Assembly: GCF_002338065.1 (NCBI RefSeq)
Contig: NZ_DDHJ01000021.1
Span: 1-64,000 of the forward strand
DNA length: 64,000 nucleotides
From: Pseudomonas sp. UBA1879
Lineage (GTDB): Bacteria > Pseudomonadota > Gammaproteobacteria > Pseudomonadales > Pseudomonadaceae
Direction of reading: 5' to 3'
Shown here: one piece after another, positions 46,402 through 56,736 of the stretch
How the letters are laid out: each line of letters opens with the position of its first letter
Position numbering within the stretch: the stretch's first letter is position 1
Translations under genes and position numbers: made by a program
Notes under the pieces: model-generated
What the model was told of the DNA's origin: nothing
What the model saw: the letters and a program-made list of their open reading frames with translations, nothing else
Database searches by the model: none

Positions 46402-46830
46402 ATGAGTGAAACCCCGCAACGTGCCGACTACCGCCACTTTCAGCCCATCACTACCCGTTGGCATGACAACGACATCTATGGCCATGTGAATAACGTCACG
46501 TACTACAGCTTCTTCGACAGCACGGTGAACAGTTACCTGATCGAGCAGGGTGGGCTTGATATTCACGACGGGGAGGTGGTGGGCTTCGTGGTGAGTTCGT
46601 CCTGCGATTATTTCGCGTCAATTGCGTACCCCGATCTGATTGAAGTCGGATTGCGGGTCGGAAAGTTGGGCAACAGCTCGGTGCAGTACGAGTTGGCGGT
46701 TTTCAAGGCAGGGGAGGAGGAGGCGTGCGCAGCAGGGCGCTTTGTGCACGTGTTTGTGGATCGGGCTTCAAATCAGCCAGTGCCGATTCCAGCTTCGTTG
46801 CGCGCGGCCTTGGAGCTTTTGGTGCTCTGA
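46402..46830 (+). CDS. 4HBT-type acyl-CoA thioesterase
   Basis: 142 residues from the ATG at 46402 (MSETPQRADYRHFQPITTRW). The hotdog domain signature is RWHDNDIYGHVNNVTYYSFF with the catalytic Asp/His-type D and N residues of 4-hydroxybenzoyl-CoA-like thioesterases. It hydrolyses an acyl-CoA; the substrate is unknown. It ends just before a strong terminator. Confidence 0.88.
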   Translation: MSETPQRADYRHFQPITTRWHDNDIYGHVNNVTYYSFFDSTVNSYLIEQGGLDIHDGEVVGFVVSSSCDYFASIAYPDLIEVGLRVGKLGNSSVQYELAVFKAGEEEACAAGRFVHVFVDRASNQPVPIPASLRAALELLVL

Positions 46831-46834
46831 AATG

Positions 46835-46870
46835 CACACCGGCCGCGTTATCGGCGGCCGGTGTGTTTGA
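46835..46870. terminator. Bidirectional terminator between thioesterase and glycine-zipper genes
   Basis: ACACCGGCCGC (46836-46846) pairs perfectly with GCGGCCGGTGT (46854-46864), with a GTTT tail on the plus strand. It sits between convergent genes. Confidence 0.75.
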
Positions 46871-46886
46871 TGTCCAGGCGCCAGGC

Positions 46887-47357
46887 TTAGCGATGGCGCC
46901 AGCCGCGATGACGGCCATGGTCGTAATGGCGTTTGCCGTGGCCGTGGTGATAGTCACGACGGTCGCCACGATAGCCACGGCGGTTGTCGTCACGACGACT
47001 TTCTTCGCCCATGTAGTTACCCAGTGCGCCACCGGCGCCGCCGCCGGCCGCTGCGCCGATCAGGCTGCCGGTGCTGCCGCCGACGCTGCGGCCAATCACG
47101 TTGCCGCCTGCAGCGCCCAGACCACCGCCAATGGCGGCTTCTGTACGGTTGCGACGATTGGCGCCCACTGCGCCACCGGCTGCGCCGCCCAGGCCTGCGC
47201 CGATGGCTGAACCGGTGCTGCCGCCGATTTGCTGGCCGACAACTGAACCCAGTACCCCACCCAATGCGCCGCCCACACCAGCGTTCAGGTTATCGCCCGC
47301 AGAGGCGAAACCGGTGGCCAGGGAGAGAGACAACAACAGAATCGAGGAATACTTCAT
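46887..47357 (-). CDS. Glycine-zipper surface/periplasmic protein
   Basis: 156 residues from the ATG at 47357 (MKYSSILLLSLSLATGFASA). A signal peptide (1-20) is followed by about 95 residues of Gly/Ala-rich glycine-zipper sequence such as GVGGALGGVLGSVVGQQIGG and GSTGSAIGAGLGGAAGGAVG. The C-terminus is Arg/His/Tyr-rich (RGYRGDRRDYHHGHGKRHYD). Such proteins insert into or associate with the outer membrane. The function is unknown. The frame is repetitive but consistent. Confidence 0.75.
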   Translation of the reverse strand: MKYSSILLLSLSLATGFASAGDNLNAGVGGALGGVLGSVVGQQIGGSTGSAIGAGLGGAAGGAVGANRRNRTEAAIGGGLGAAGGNVIGRSVGGSTGSLIGAAAGGGAGGALGNYMGEESRRDDNRRGYRGDRRDYHHGHGKRHYDHGRHRGWRHR

Positions 47358-47454
47358 GTAGGGATGCTCGTAGGAATGACGACGCGATCCTGCAATCATG
47401 AAGAAAATGTCACAATGTAAATCCGACGAATAACACGACCTGTATACAAAAGCC

Positions 47455-47546
47455 TAAGTTATTGTTTTGGATCGGGAACTTAGTCCCGTTTGATGAGTCC
47501 TACATTACTTCACACAGGCCCAAATCATGCGATTTGGGCCTTTTTT
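47455..47546 (+). ncRNA. Candidate small RNA
   Basis: A TATACA box at 47443-47448 precedes the 5' end. A hairpin CGGGA...TCCCG (47474-47489) and a strong terminator (47517-47546) follow. No open reading frame of note is present and no plus-strand gene lies upstream to use the terminator. The 5' end is estimated. I do not recognise a known Pseudomonas sRNA. Confidence 0.4.
47517..47546 (+). terminator. Orphan rho-independent terminator
   Basis: GGCCCAAATC and GATTTGGGCC form a perfect 10-bp stem with an ATGC loop, followed by six T on the plus strand only. It is far from any plus-strand coding gene. Confidence 0.85.
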
Positions 47547-47579
47547 GTGGCCGACGCGTCTAGGGTCGCATTCTTAATT

Positions 47580-47657
47580 GAGCTTGCCCGCGAAGAGGGC
47601 GGGTCATGACAGACGACCTGTCTGACGTGCCGCCTTCGCGGACAAGCGCTCCTACAT
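47580..47657. repeat. REP doublet
   Basis: GAGCTTGCCCGCGAAG on the left with CTTCGCGGACAAGCGCTCCT on the right, inverted, between the small-RNA candidate and the molybdoenzyme gene. Confidence 0.65.
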
Positions 47658-47709
47658 AGGGTCATCGGCCGGCAACAATCGTCCGTGCCTCAGACGGTGT
47701 CGGATGGGC

Positions 47710-50046
<2,337 letters not shown>

Positions 50047-50049
50047 GCG

Positions 50050-50883
50050 TTACTTCTCCAAGGCCGGGCTATAGACCCGCGGCGCGCTGTGTTTAGGCAG
50101 ATGAATGAGGTTAAGGTTGTGCCGCCGCGCCCATTGCAGCGCCAGGCCGGTAGGCGAGGACAGGCTGACAAGGGTGTGTATGCCGGCACGCAGTACTTTC
50201 TGAATCAGTTCGAGGCTGCAACGGCTGGTGACAATGGCAAGACCGCCTGCGATCGGAATGTCTTGACGGATCAGCGCGCCGATCAGTTTGTCGAGGGCGT
50301 TATGGCGACCAATGTCTTCACGCCCGAGCAACAATTCACCTCTGTCGTTCATGAACATCGCGGCATGAACCGCCCCGCAGTACTGGCCCAACGGCTGGAA
50401 TTCATCCAGACGTTCGCGCAAACCATGCAGCCATTCAGCAGGTGGCAGCGGTGCGCCAGTCAGCACGTTCAATTCCGGCAGTGCCTGTTCCACAGCTTCA
50501 ACGCCGCACAGCCCGCACCCCGTGGTGCCGGCCATTTGTCGACGTTGAGTCTTGAGGTTCCAGAACGCGCGGCTGGCAATTTCAACTTCAGCAGTTTGCG
50601 CAGAACCGCAGCCGCCGAGTTTGATGTCGTAGATTTCGTCGGGGGATTCGATGATGCCGCTGCCCAGGCTGAACCCGACAATGAAGTCTTCCAGATCGGA
50701 AGGTGTCACGAGCATGACGGCCTGACTGATGCCGTTATAGGCAATGGCCAAAGCCACCTCTTCAGCGAGCACGGTAGGCTCGGAGGTGTCGTGCTCCAGA
50801 TTCGAGTAGGTGTAGGGCTGACTTGCGGCAGGCGCGGGCAGTTGTTTTGCGGGCGCCGTGCTTTCCTTGTGCTTGGCATGCAT
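50050..50883 (-). CDS. fdhD: Formate dehydrogenase accessory sulfurtransferase FdhD
   Basis: 277 residues. FdhD transfers sulphur from IscS to the molybdenum cofactor of FdhF-type enzymes. The catalytic cysteine loop is TGCGLCG (C123, C126), and the C-terminal part has LGREDIGRHNALDKLIG and VTSRCSLELIQK. It is followed three bases later by the YdeP-type gene, so the pair is an operon. Confidence 0.93.
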   Translation of the reverse strand: MHAKHKESTAPAKQLPAPAASQPYTYSNLEHDTSEPTVLAEEVALAIAYNGISQAVMLVTPSDLEDFIVGFSLGSGIIESPDEIYDIKLGGCGSAQTAEVEIASRAFWNLKTQRRQMAGTTGCGLCGVEAVEQALPELNVLTGAPLPPAEWLHGLRERLDEFQPLGQYCGAVHAAMFMNDRGELLLGREDIGRHNALDKLIGALIRQDIPIAGGLAIVTSRCSLELIQKVLRAGIHTLVSLSSPTGLALQWARRHNLNLIHLPKHSAPRVYSPALEK

Positions 50884-50978
50884 TGGAACGTACCGGCAGA
50901 GTTTCCAGACCCCTAGCCTAGGCCTCTCGTCGGATGGCGTCTAATTGCTAGCACCGATGCCCTGATAGATGACGTCGA

Positions 50979-51866
50979 TCAAGATGCGTCGATCATAGTG
51001 TGGTAGACGCCGAAACACGCCTCTGCCAGCGCTGATCGGGGCGCAGCACGGCGCATGATGAGCCCAAGGCGGGCAATGGTTTGCGCCTGCTCGATAGGCT
51101 GTAGGCGCAGATGTTCGGTCAACCGTTCGAGGCCGCCGTCCAGCGGCATGATTGCGCAGCAGAAACCGCCTTGGACCGCCTGCAGTAACTGATGGACGGC
51201 ATCGGTCTGGATCAGCGGTTGGGGTTCGAGGCCCCGCGTGTGAAAGTTGTGGTCGATGGATTGGCGGAAATGCATGCCGCCGGTGAGCATGCCCAACGGC
51301 AGCTCGATCAGGCTCTCCCAGCTCAGCGGTTCGCCGCCGAAGCTGAAGTGGCGCTGGTCGTACATCAAGCCCATGCGTGTTTCGGCCAACTCCAGCGAGT
51401 CGAAGCGTTCCGAATCCAGCCGCTCTAGGTACGAAACACCCAAGTCGAGGCGGTTGCTGGCCAGTTGGTCGAGGATCTGCTCGGAACTCAGGGACGACAA
51501 CTCGAAGCGCATGCTCGGGTGTAGGCTGTGCAAGCGTTGCAGCAGCGGCAGTGGATCGAAGTTGGAGAGGGGCACAACGCCCAGACGCAGGGTGCCGACC
51601 AGATGCCCGCGACACGCCGCGGCTTCGGCCTGCAGCCCGTCGTAAGCCGCCAGGACCGTCCGCGCCCAAGCCAATATGCGCTCGCCAGGCGCTGTGAACC
51701 CTTCGAAACGCTGTCCCCGATTGACCAGCGGCAGGTCCAGTTCTTCCTCCAGATTGCGCAGGCGCATCGAAAGGGTGGGCTGGGTGATATGACAACGCGC
51801 CGCCGCCTGCCCGAAATGACGCGTTTCGTCGAGGGCTATCAGGAATTTCAGCTGTTTGATGTCCAT
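50979..51866 (-). CDS. LysR family transcriptional regulator
   Basis: 295 residues from the ATG at 51866 (MDIKQLKFLIALDETRHFG), preceded by GGAGTGAAG; a frame starting 18 bases earlier is not favoured. The helix-turn-helix is about residues 18-40 (QAAARCHITQPTLSMRLRNL). The C-terminal substrate-binding domain has LRLGVVPLSNFDPLPLLQRL. It is next to fdhD and transcribed in the same direction, but its target is unknown. Confidence 0.88.
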   Translation of the reverse strand: MDIKQLKFLIALDETRHFGQAAARCHITQPTLSMRLRNLEEELDLPLVNRGQRFEGFTAPGERILAWARTVLAAYDGLQAEAAACRGHLVGTLRLGVVPLSNFDPLPLLQRLHSLHPSMRFELSSLSSEQILDQLASNRLDLGVSYLERLDSERFDSLELAETRMGLMYDQRHFSFGGEPLSWESLIELPLGMLTGGMHFRQSIDHNFHTRGLEPQPLIQTDAVHQLLQAVQGGFCCAIMPLDGGLERLTEHLRLQPIEQAQTIARLGLIMRRAAPRSALAEACFGVYHTMIDAS

Positions 51867-51972
51867 CTTCACTCCGCATGGCACAGGGTCGGCTCCGCGA
51901 TTCTAGCGCGGCAGGGTGTCGCATAGGGTGAGGATTGGCGATGTCGCAATCGCGTCGATGCCTGGGTATTTT

Positions 51973-52064
51973 TGTGGGAGTGAGCTTGCTCACGAAGACA
52001 ATGTTTCAGCCGCAGGAAGTTCAGCGGATGTTCGGGCGTCTTCTTGAGCAAACTCACTGCCACA
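51973..52064. repeat. REP doublet
   Basis: TGTGGGAGTGAGCTTGCTCA on the left and TTGAGCAAACTCACTGCCAC on the right, inverted with a few changes, between the LysR and yrfG genes. Confidence 0.65.
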
Positions 52065-52087
52065 GGTTCGTGGCCGATGTGAGATGT

Positions 52088-52750
52088 TCAGAGGCCTTGA
52101 ATCAGTGCTCGATAATCGGCGACCGCATCGAATTCTTCAGTGTCTTTCGGGCCCTTGCGGCTGTCGGGTTCGCGCACCGCCAACAGGTGCTTCACGCCGT
52201 AACGCCCGGCGCTGCGCAGGATCGGCAAGGTGTCGTCGATGAACAGGCTGCGGGCGGGGTCGAACGCGATATCGGCATGCAGCGCGTCCCAGAACTGGGG
52301 ATTTTCCTTGGGAAAGCCGTAATCGTGAGAGCTGATCAGTCGCTCGAAATAAGGCGCCAGTTCCAGGCGCTCCATCTTCAGCGACAGCGAATCGCGGTGG
52401 GCGTTGGTAATCATGATCACGCGTTTGCCCGCGCGTCGGATTGCCTGCAGAAACAGCTCGGCATCGGGGCGTAACGCGATCAAATGAGCGATTTCGACCT
52501 TCAGGTCTTTCACGGAAAGCTTCAGCTCGCCGCTCCAGAAGTCGGTGCAATACCAATTCAAGGTCCCGGCATTCTTCTCGAACAGCGGCATCAGTTCCAT
52601 TTTCGCCATCGCCAGGCTTACGCCGTGAAGCTCGGCGTAGCGTTTGGGCAGGTGTTCGAGCCAGAAATGATTGTCGAAGTGCAGGTCGAGCAATGTTCCG
52701 TCCATGTCCAGTAGGACGGTGTCGATATCGCGCCAGGGCAATGAAGGCAT
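52088..52750 (-). CDS. yrfG: GMP/IMP nucleotidase YrfG-like (HAD family)
   Basis: 220 residues from the ATG at 52750 (MPSLPWRDIDTVLLDMDGT). HAD motif I is DMDGT at 15-19; motif II MITNAH, and motifs III/IV SRKGP-like plus LFIDDTLPIL complete the set. E. coli YrfG dephosphorylates purine monophosphates. It diverges from nudE across about 95 bases, matching the gamma-proteobacterial yrfG-nudE (with cysQ) arrangement. Confidence 0.85.
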   Translation of the reverse strand: MPSLPWRDIDTVLLDMDGTLLDLHFDNHFWLEHLPKRYAELHGVSLAMAKMELMPLFEKNAGTLNWYCTDFWSGELKLSVKDLKVEIAHLIALRPDAELFLQAIRRAGKRVIMITNAHRDSLSLKMERLELAPYFERLISSHDYGFPKENPQFWDALHADIAFDPARSLFIDDTLPILRSAGRYGVKHLLAVREPDSRKGPKDTEEFDAVADYRALIQGL

Positions 52751-52846
52751 AGGGTCTCTCGGCGTTGAAGAAGTCGCTGTGGTTTTACGACACAGACATT
52801 CAGAAAAGCCACGGTATAGTAACCCGTCTACGCCAAGGAGCTTGTC

Positions 52847-53413
52847 ATGCGCCAGAAACCCACCGTACTCGCCCGTGAAATTGTCGCGAGCAGCCGTCTG
52901 TTCCGAGTCGAAGAAGTGCAGTTGCGCTTTTCCAATGGCGTCGAACGCGTCTATGAGCGTCTGGTCGGGCGCGGCAATGGCTACGGCGCAGTCATGATCG
53001 TGGCGATGCTCGACGCGGACCATGCGGTGCTGGTGGAAGAGTATTGCGGTGGCACCGATGACTACGAACTGTCATTGCCCAAAGGCCTGGTCGAGCCGGG
53101 TGAAGACGTATTGGCCGCCGCCAACCGGGAACTCAAGGAAGAGGCTGGTTTCGGGGCGCGCAATCTGGAACACCTGACCGAGCTATCGCTCTCGCCGGGC
53201 TACATGAGCCAGAAGATTCAAGTCGTGCTCGCCACCGATCTGTATGAAGAGCGCCTTGAGGGCGACGAGCCTGAGCCGATGCGCGTGGACAAGATCAACC
53301 TGCGCGAACTCGCCAGCCTGGCGCAGCACCCGCAGTTCTCTGAAGGCCGCGCCTTGGCGGCGCTGTATCTGGCCCGCGATCTATTGACCCAGCGCGGGGT
53401 TTTTCTGCCATGA
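52847..53413 (+). CDS. nudE: ADP compounds hydrolase NudE
   Basis: 188 residues. The Nudix box GLVEPGEDVLAAANRELKEE reads correctly (G-x5-E-x7-R-E-U-x-E-E), with SLSPGYMSQKIQVVLATDLY following. NudE hydrolyses ADP-ribose, NADH and related compounds. It overlaps cysQ by four bases (ATGA). Confidence 0.92.
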   Translation: MRQKPTVLAREIVASSRLFRVEEVQLRFSNGVERVYERLVGRGNGYGAVMIVAMLDADHAVLVEEYCGGTDDYELSLPKGLVEPGEDVLAAANRELKEEAGFGARNLEHLTELSLSPGYMSQKIQVVLATDLYEERLEGDEPEPMRVDKINLRELASLAQHPQFSEGRALAALYLARDLLTQRGVFLP

Positions 53414-54252
53414 CCGACGTGTTCGCCGATTTGCCCCATCCATTGCTGGCGCCGGTGATCGACCTCTGCCGTCGCGCCGGCGAGGTCATCCTGCCGTTTT
53501 GGCGCTCGGGCGTCGAAGTGACGGCCAAGTCCGACAATTCCCCGGTGACCGCTGCTGATTTGGCGGCTCATGAGCTGTTGGTCGAAGGCTTGAAAGCGCT
53601 GGACCCGAGCATTCACATCTTGTCTGAAGAAGACGCCAACATCCCCCTGAACGAACGCAGCCAGTGGCAGCGCTGGTGGCTGGTCGATCCGCTGGACGGC
53701 ACCAAGGAGTTCATTTCCGGCAGCGAAGAGTTCACGGTCAATGTCGCGCTTGTCGAAAACGGGCGAGTGGTGTTCGGCGTGGTGTCGATGCCGACCAACG
53801 ACCGCTGTTACTTCGGCGGCGCAGGACTGGGGGCCTGGCGCAGCGATGCTGTTGATCATGTCGAACCGATCACCGTGCGTGAACAGCCCGGTGTGGGGGA
53901 GGCGTTTACGGTGGTCGCCAGCCGTCGCCATTCCAGCCCGGAGCAGGAGGCGCTGTTGGCAGGGCTGTCGGCGGTGGTGGGTGAATTGAAGCTGACCAAC
54001 ATCGGCAGCTCGTTGAAATTCTGTCTGCTGGCCGAAGGCTCCGCCGATTGCTATCCGCGACTGGCGCCGACTTCGCAATGGGACACCGCCGCTGCGCAGG
54101 GTGTGCTTGAAGGCGCGGGTGGGGTTGTGCTGAACCTGGCGGGCGAGACGTTCGACTATCCCGCGCGCGAATCGCTGCTCAATGGCTATTTTCTGGCGTT
54201 GCCGGAAAAAGCTGCCTGGCGTGAAGCGTTGATCAGACTTGCCAGTGCGTGA
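53410..54252 (+). CDS. cysQ: 3'(2'),5'-bisphosphate nucleotidase CysQ
   Basis: 280 residues. An inositol-monophosphatase-fold enzyme that removes PAP made in sulphate assimilation. Metal motifs: HILSEEDAN, WLVDPLDGTKEFISGSEEFT and WDTAAAQGVLEGAGG. It is translationally coupled to nudE by a four-base overlap. Confidence 0.92.
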   Translation: MTDVFADLPHPLLAPVIDLCRRAGEVILPFWRSGVEVTAKSDNSPVTAADLAAHELLVEGLKALDPSIHILSEEDANIPLNERSQWQRWWLVDPLDGTKEFISGSEEFTVNVALVENGRVVFGVVSMPTNDRCYFGGAGLGAWRSDAVDHVEPITVREQPGVGEAFTVVASRRHSSPEQEALLAGLSAVVGELKLTNIGSSLKFCLLAEGSADCYPRLAPTSQWDTAAAQGVLEGAGGVVLNLAGETFDYPARESLLNGYFLALPEKAAWREALIRLASA

Positions 54253-54266
54253 CGTTATCAGAGCGA

Positions 54267-54716
54267 TCAGGGATTGCATTTTCGTCGGACGGTTTCTGTA
54301 TAGCCGACATCGGGGCGTCCTGGTTCAACGTTCCATTCTGCCTTGCCGGAAAGCTCTGCCAAGTGGCAAATGATTTGATCCCGCATGCCGCGCGTGTTGT
54401 TGCCGTCCTTCCAGTATCTGTCACCTGAGTGGTCTCTGATGACGGCATCGATGACCAGTCCGGTAGACGATTTTGCGCCTTTGAGGCTCCGCGTGCAGCG
54501 AGTGGGAACCAGGCTCAACGACCACAACTTGGGGCCGTCGTCGAAACGCCAGACGGCGGACTCGAAGTAAGTCGCGCACGCGGGAACAGTAAAGTCCGCC
54601 TTTGGCTGTTTCACCTTATCGAGAGTCGCCGCCAAGGCGTTATCGCTCTCATGGGTGCTAACGACCAGTAATGTTGCGAGCAACAAAAATGTCGAGCTGA
54701 CTTTCACGTTCCTCAC
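54267..54716 (-). CDS. Exported DUF2599-like protein
   Basis: 149 residues. A signal peptide (about 1-29, ending ALA) precedes a small domain that ends with QIICHLAELSGKAEWNVEPG and RPDVGYTETVRRKCNP. The WN(V/L)EP-x-RPDVGY...CNP ending is typical of DUF2599 proteins, which are small secreted proteins of unknown role. It lies convergent to cysQ and is not part of its operon. Confidence 0.6.
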   Translation of the reverse strand: MRNVKVSSTFLLLATLLVVSTHESDNALAATLDKVKQPKADFTVPACATYFESAVWRFDDGPKLWSLSLVPTRCTRSLKGAKSSTGLVIDAVIRDHSGDRYWKDGNNTRGMRDQIICHLAELSGKAEWNVEPGRPDVGYTETVRRKCNP

Positions 54717-54908
54717 TCCTTCCTTGGTACAGGGTTAATTCACGCTGTTGACTCAAGGGTAGTGATAGACGCTTTGCGCATTAGATTTTGTCGCGATAGC
54801 CGTTATTGCAATTGACCCAGCGGATAAAGGTGTTCTTTGTTGTTCCGATCATTCCTCGACCCCGCGTAAAATGCCGCCTACGACGCTCTGCGTCCGCTGA
54901 TGCCGTGC

Positions 54909-55373
54909 TTATTTATGCACCACATACTGGCCAACAAACTCCACCGCTGAGTCGTCCGACCCTTCGGCCACGATTCGCGTATTCAGCGTCAACCGCGCAC
55001 GCCCGCGCCGCTGATACAGCTTCAAGAACCTGTCCCACGTCGCGTCGTCCGGCGCGTCGCAAATCGCCACACCGTCACGTTTCACCGGCAGCGGATAGCT
55101 GATCTGGCCGTCCTGGATCACGATATGGCCGTCGTCGATCCCGGCTTCTTTCAACCGCAGGTACAACCAGCCCCAACCTGCCAATACGGCGCCGCAGTAC
55201 AGACTGCCGCCGAACAGCGTGCTCTTGTGGTTGATGTTTGGCGCCAACGGCAGATGCAGGCGCAATTGGTGATGCTCCCAGGCGATCACTGTCACGCCCA
55301 TGTCGCGGGTCAAGGGGATGTCGCGGTGCAGCACGGTCTGCAGATGCCGGGTCGCGATGTCATTCGTTGTCAT
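54909..55373 (-). CDS. YiiD C-terminal-domain putative thioesterase
   Basis: 154 residues from the ATG at 55373 (MTTNDIATRHLQTVLHRDIP); a start 12 bases upstream is also possible. A hotdog-like core with NHKSTLFGGSLYCGAVLAGW resembles the YiiD_C domain family of putative thioesterases. Its 5' end overlaps the 3' end of dctD by about 14 bases, so it is cotranscribed with dctB-dctD. Confidence 0.75.
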   Translation of the reverse strand: MTTNDIATRHLQTVLHRDIPLTRDMGVTVIAWEHHQLRLHLPLAPNINHKSTLFGGSLYCGAVLAGWGWLYLRLKEAGIDDGHIVIQDGQISYPLPVKRDGVAICDAPDDATWDRFLKLYQRRGRARLTLNTRIVAEGSDDSAVEFVGQYVVHK

Positions 55374-56736
55374 CGGAACCGCCACCGCTGAAGATCAGGC
55401 CGTGTTTGCGCAATTTGTCGTGCAGGGTTTTGCGGGGGATGCCCAAGGCTTCGGCCAGGCTGCGAACGGAGTTATGAGGGCGGGTCAGTTCGGCGGCAAT
55501 CAGGGCACGTTCGAAGGCTTCGACCTGATCGCTCAAGCCACTGCTGGAAGCTGGCATATGCTGCGACATGCCTTCCAGCTCCAGTTCCAGACCCAGCGCA
55601 AAACGTTCGGCGGCGTTTTGCAGCTCGCGCACGTTCCCGGGCCAACTGTGGCGCAACAGCATGGCTCGCTGCCCCGGTTGCAATTCGTGGCGAGGCAGAC
55701 CGTGGCGCAGGCTGGCGGCGTCGGCGAAATGCTGGAACAACACCAGCGCATCCTCGCCACGCTCGCGCAAAGGAGGAATGCGCAGCGGTGCGACGTTCAG
55801 GCGGTAATACAAGTCAGCACGAAAACGTCCCTGATCGGCGGCGTGGCGTAAATCTTCCTTGGTCGCGGCGACGATGCGAATGTCCAAGGGTATCTGCTGA
55901 TTGCCCCCCAGCCGTTCCACAACGCGCTCTTGCAACAGCCGCAGCAGCTTGACCTGCACGTCCAGGCTCATGCTTTCGATTTCATCGAGAAACAGCGTGC
56001 CGCCGTTGGCGAATTCGAACTTGCCGATACGCCGTTTCTGCGCCCCGGTGAACGCGCCAGGCTCGTGTCCGAACAGCTCGCTTTCTACCACCGATTCTGC
56101 CAGCGCCCCGGCATTGATCGCGACGAAGGGGCCGTTGCGACGGTTGGACAGATCGTGCAGTGCTCGGGCCACGACCTCTTTCCCTCCGCCGGTTTCGCCG
56201 AGGATCAACACATCGGCCTTGGTCGCTGCCAATGCCCCGATCTGGTCGCGCAGCCGTTGCATCTGTGGCGAGAGCCCCACCAGCCGCGCGCTCAGTTGCT
56301 GGCGATCACTCAGCTCAAGACGCAGGCTTCGGTTATCCAGCACCAGTCGGCGCAATGATAGGGCACGGCGTACGCTGTCGAGCAGGGCGTCGCTGGCGAA
56401 GGGTTTTTCCAGAAAATCATAGGCCCCGGCACGCATCGCCTGCACCGCGAGCGGCACGTCGCCGTGCCCGGTGATCAGCAACACCGGCAGTTCAGGGTCT
56501 TGCGCGTGGAGCTGATTCAGCAGCTCAAGGCCGTCGATGCCCGGCATACGGATATCGCTGACGATCACGCCCGGCCAGTCACGCCCAAGACGGGCTTGCA
56601 GGCCGGTGGCGTCACTCAGCGGCAGGATTTTCAGACCGGCCAGATCCAGCGTCTGGCTCAAGGCCTGGCGCAGGTGTGGGTCGTCGTCGATCAGCACAAC
56701 TTGAATACGGCTGTCGATGGCGGTGTCCGTGGTCAT
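55360..56736 (-). CDS. dctD: C4-dicarboxylate response regulator DctD (sigma-54 activator)
   Basis: 458 residues from the ATG at 56736 (MTTDTAIDSRIQVVLIDDDP). Receiver domain with D61 in VIVSDIRMPGIDGL; AAA+ domain with Walker A GETGGGKE (180-187) and the sigma-54 contact loop GAFTGA (227-232); C-terminal Fis-type helix-turn-helix (VRSLAEALGIPRKTLHDKLR). DctD switches on C4-dicarboxylate transport genes together with RpoN. It overlaps dctB by four bases. Confidence 0.9.
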   Translation of the reverse strand: MTTDTAIDSRIQVVLIDDDPHLRQALSQTLDLAGLKILPLSDATGLQARLGRDWPGVIVSDIRMPGIDGLELLNQLHAQDPELPVLLITGHGDVPLAVQAMRAGAYDFLEKPFASDALLDSVRRALSLRRLVLDNRSLRLELSDRQQLSARLVGLSPQMQRLRDQIGALAATKADVLILGETGGGKEVVARALHDLSNRRNGPFVAINAGALAESVVESELFGHEPGAFTGAQKRRIGKFEFANGGTLFLDEIESMSLDVQVKLLRLLQERVVERLGGNQQIPLDIRIVAATKEDLRHAADQGRFRADLYYRLNVAPLRIPPLRERGEDALVLFQHFADAASLRHGLPRHELQPGQRAMLLRHSWPGNVRELQNAAERFALGLELELEGMSQHMPASSSGLSDQVEAFERALIAAELTRPHNSVRSLAEALGIPRKTLHDKLRKHGLIFSGGGSDDNE

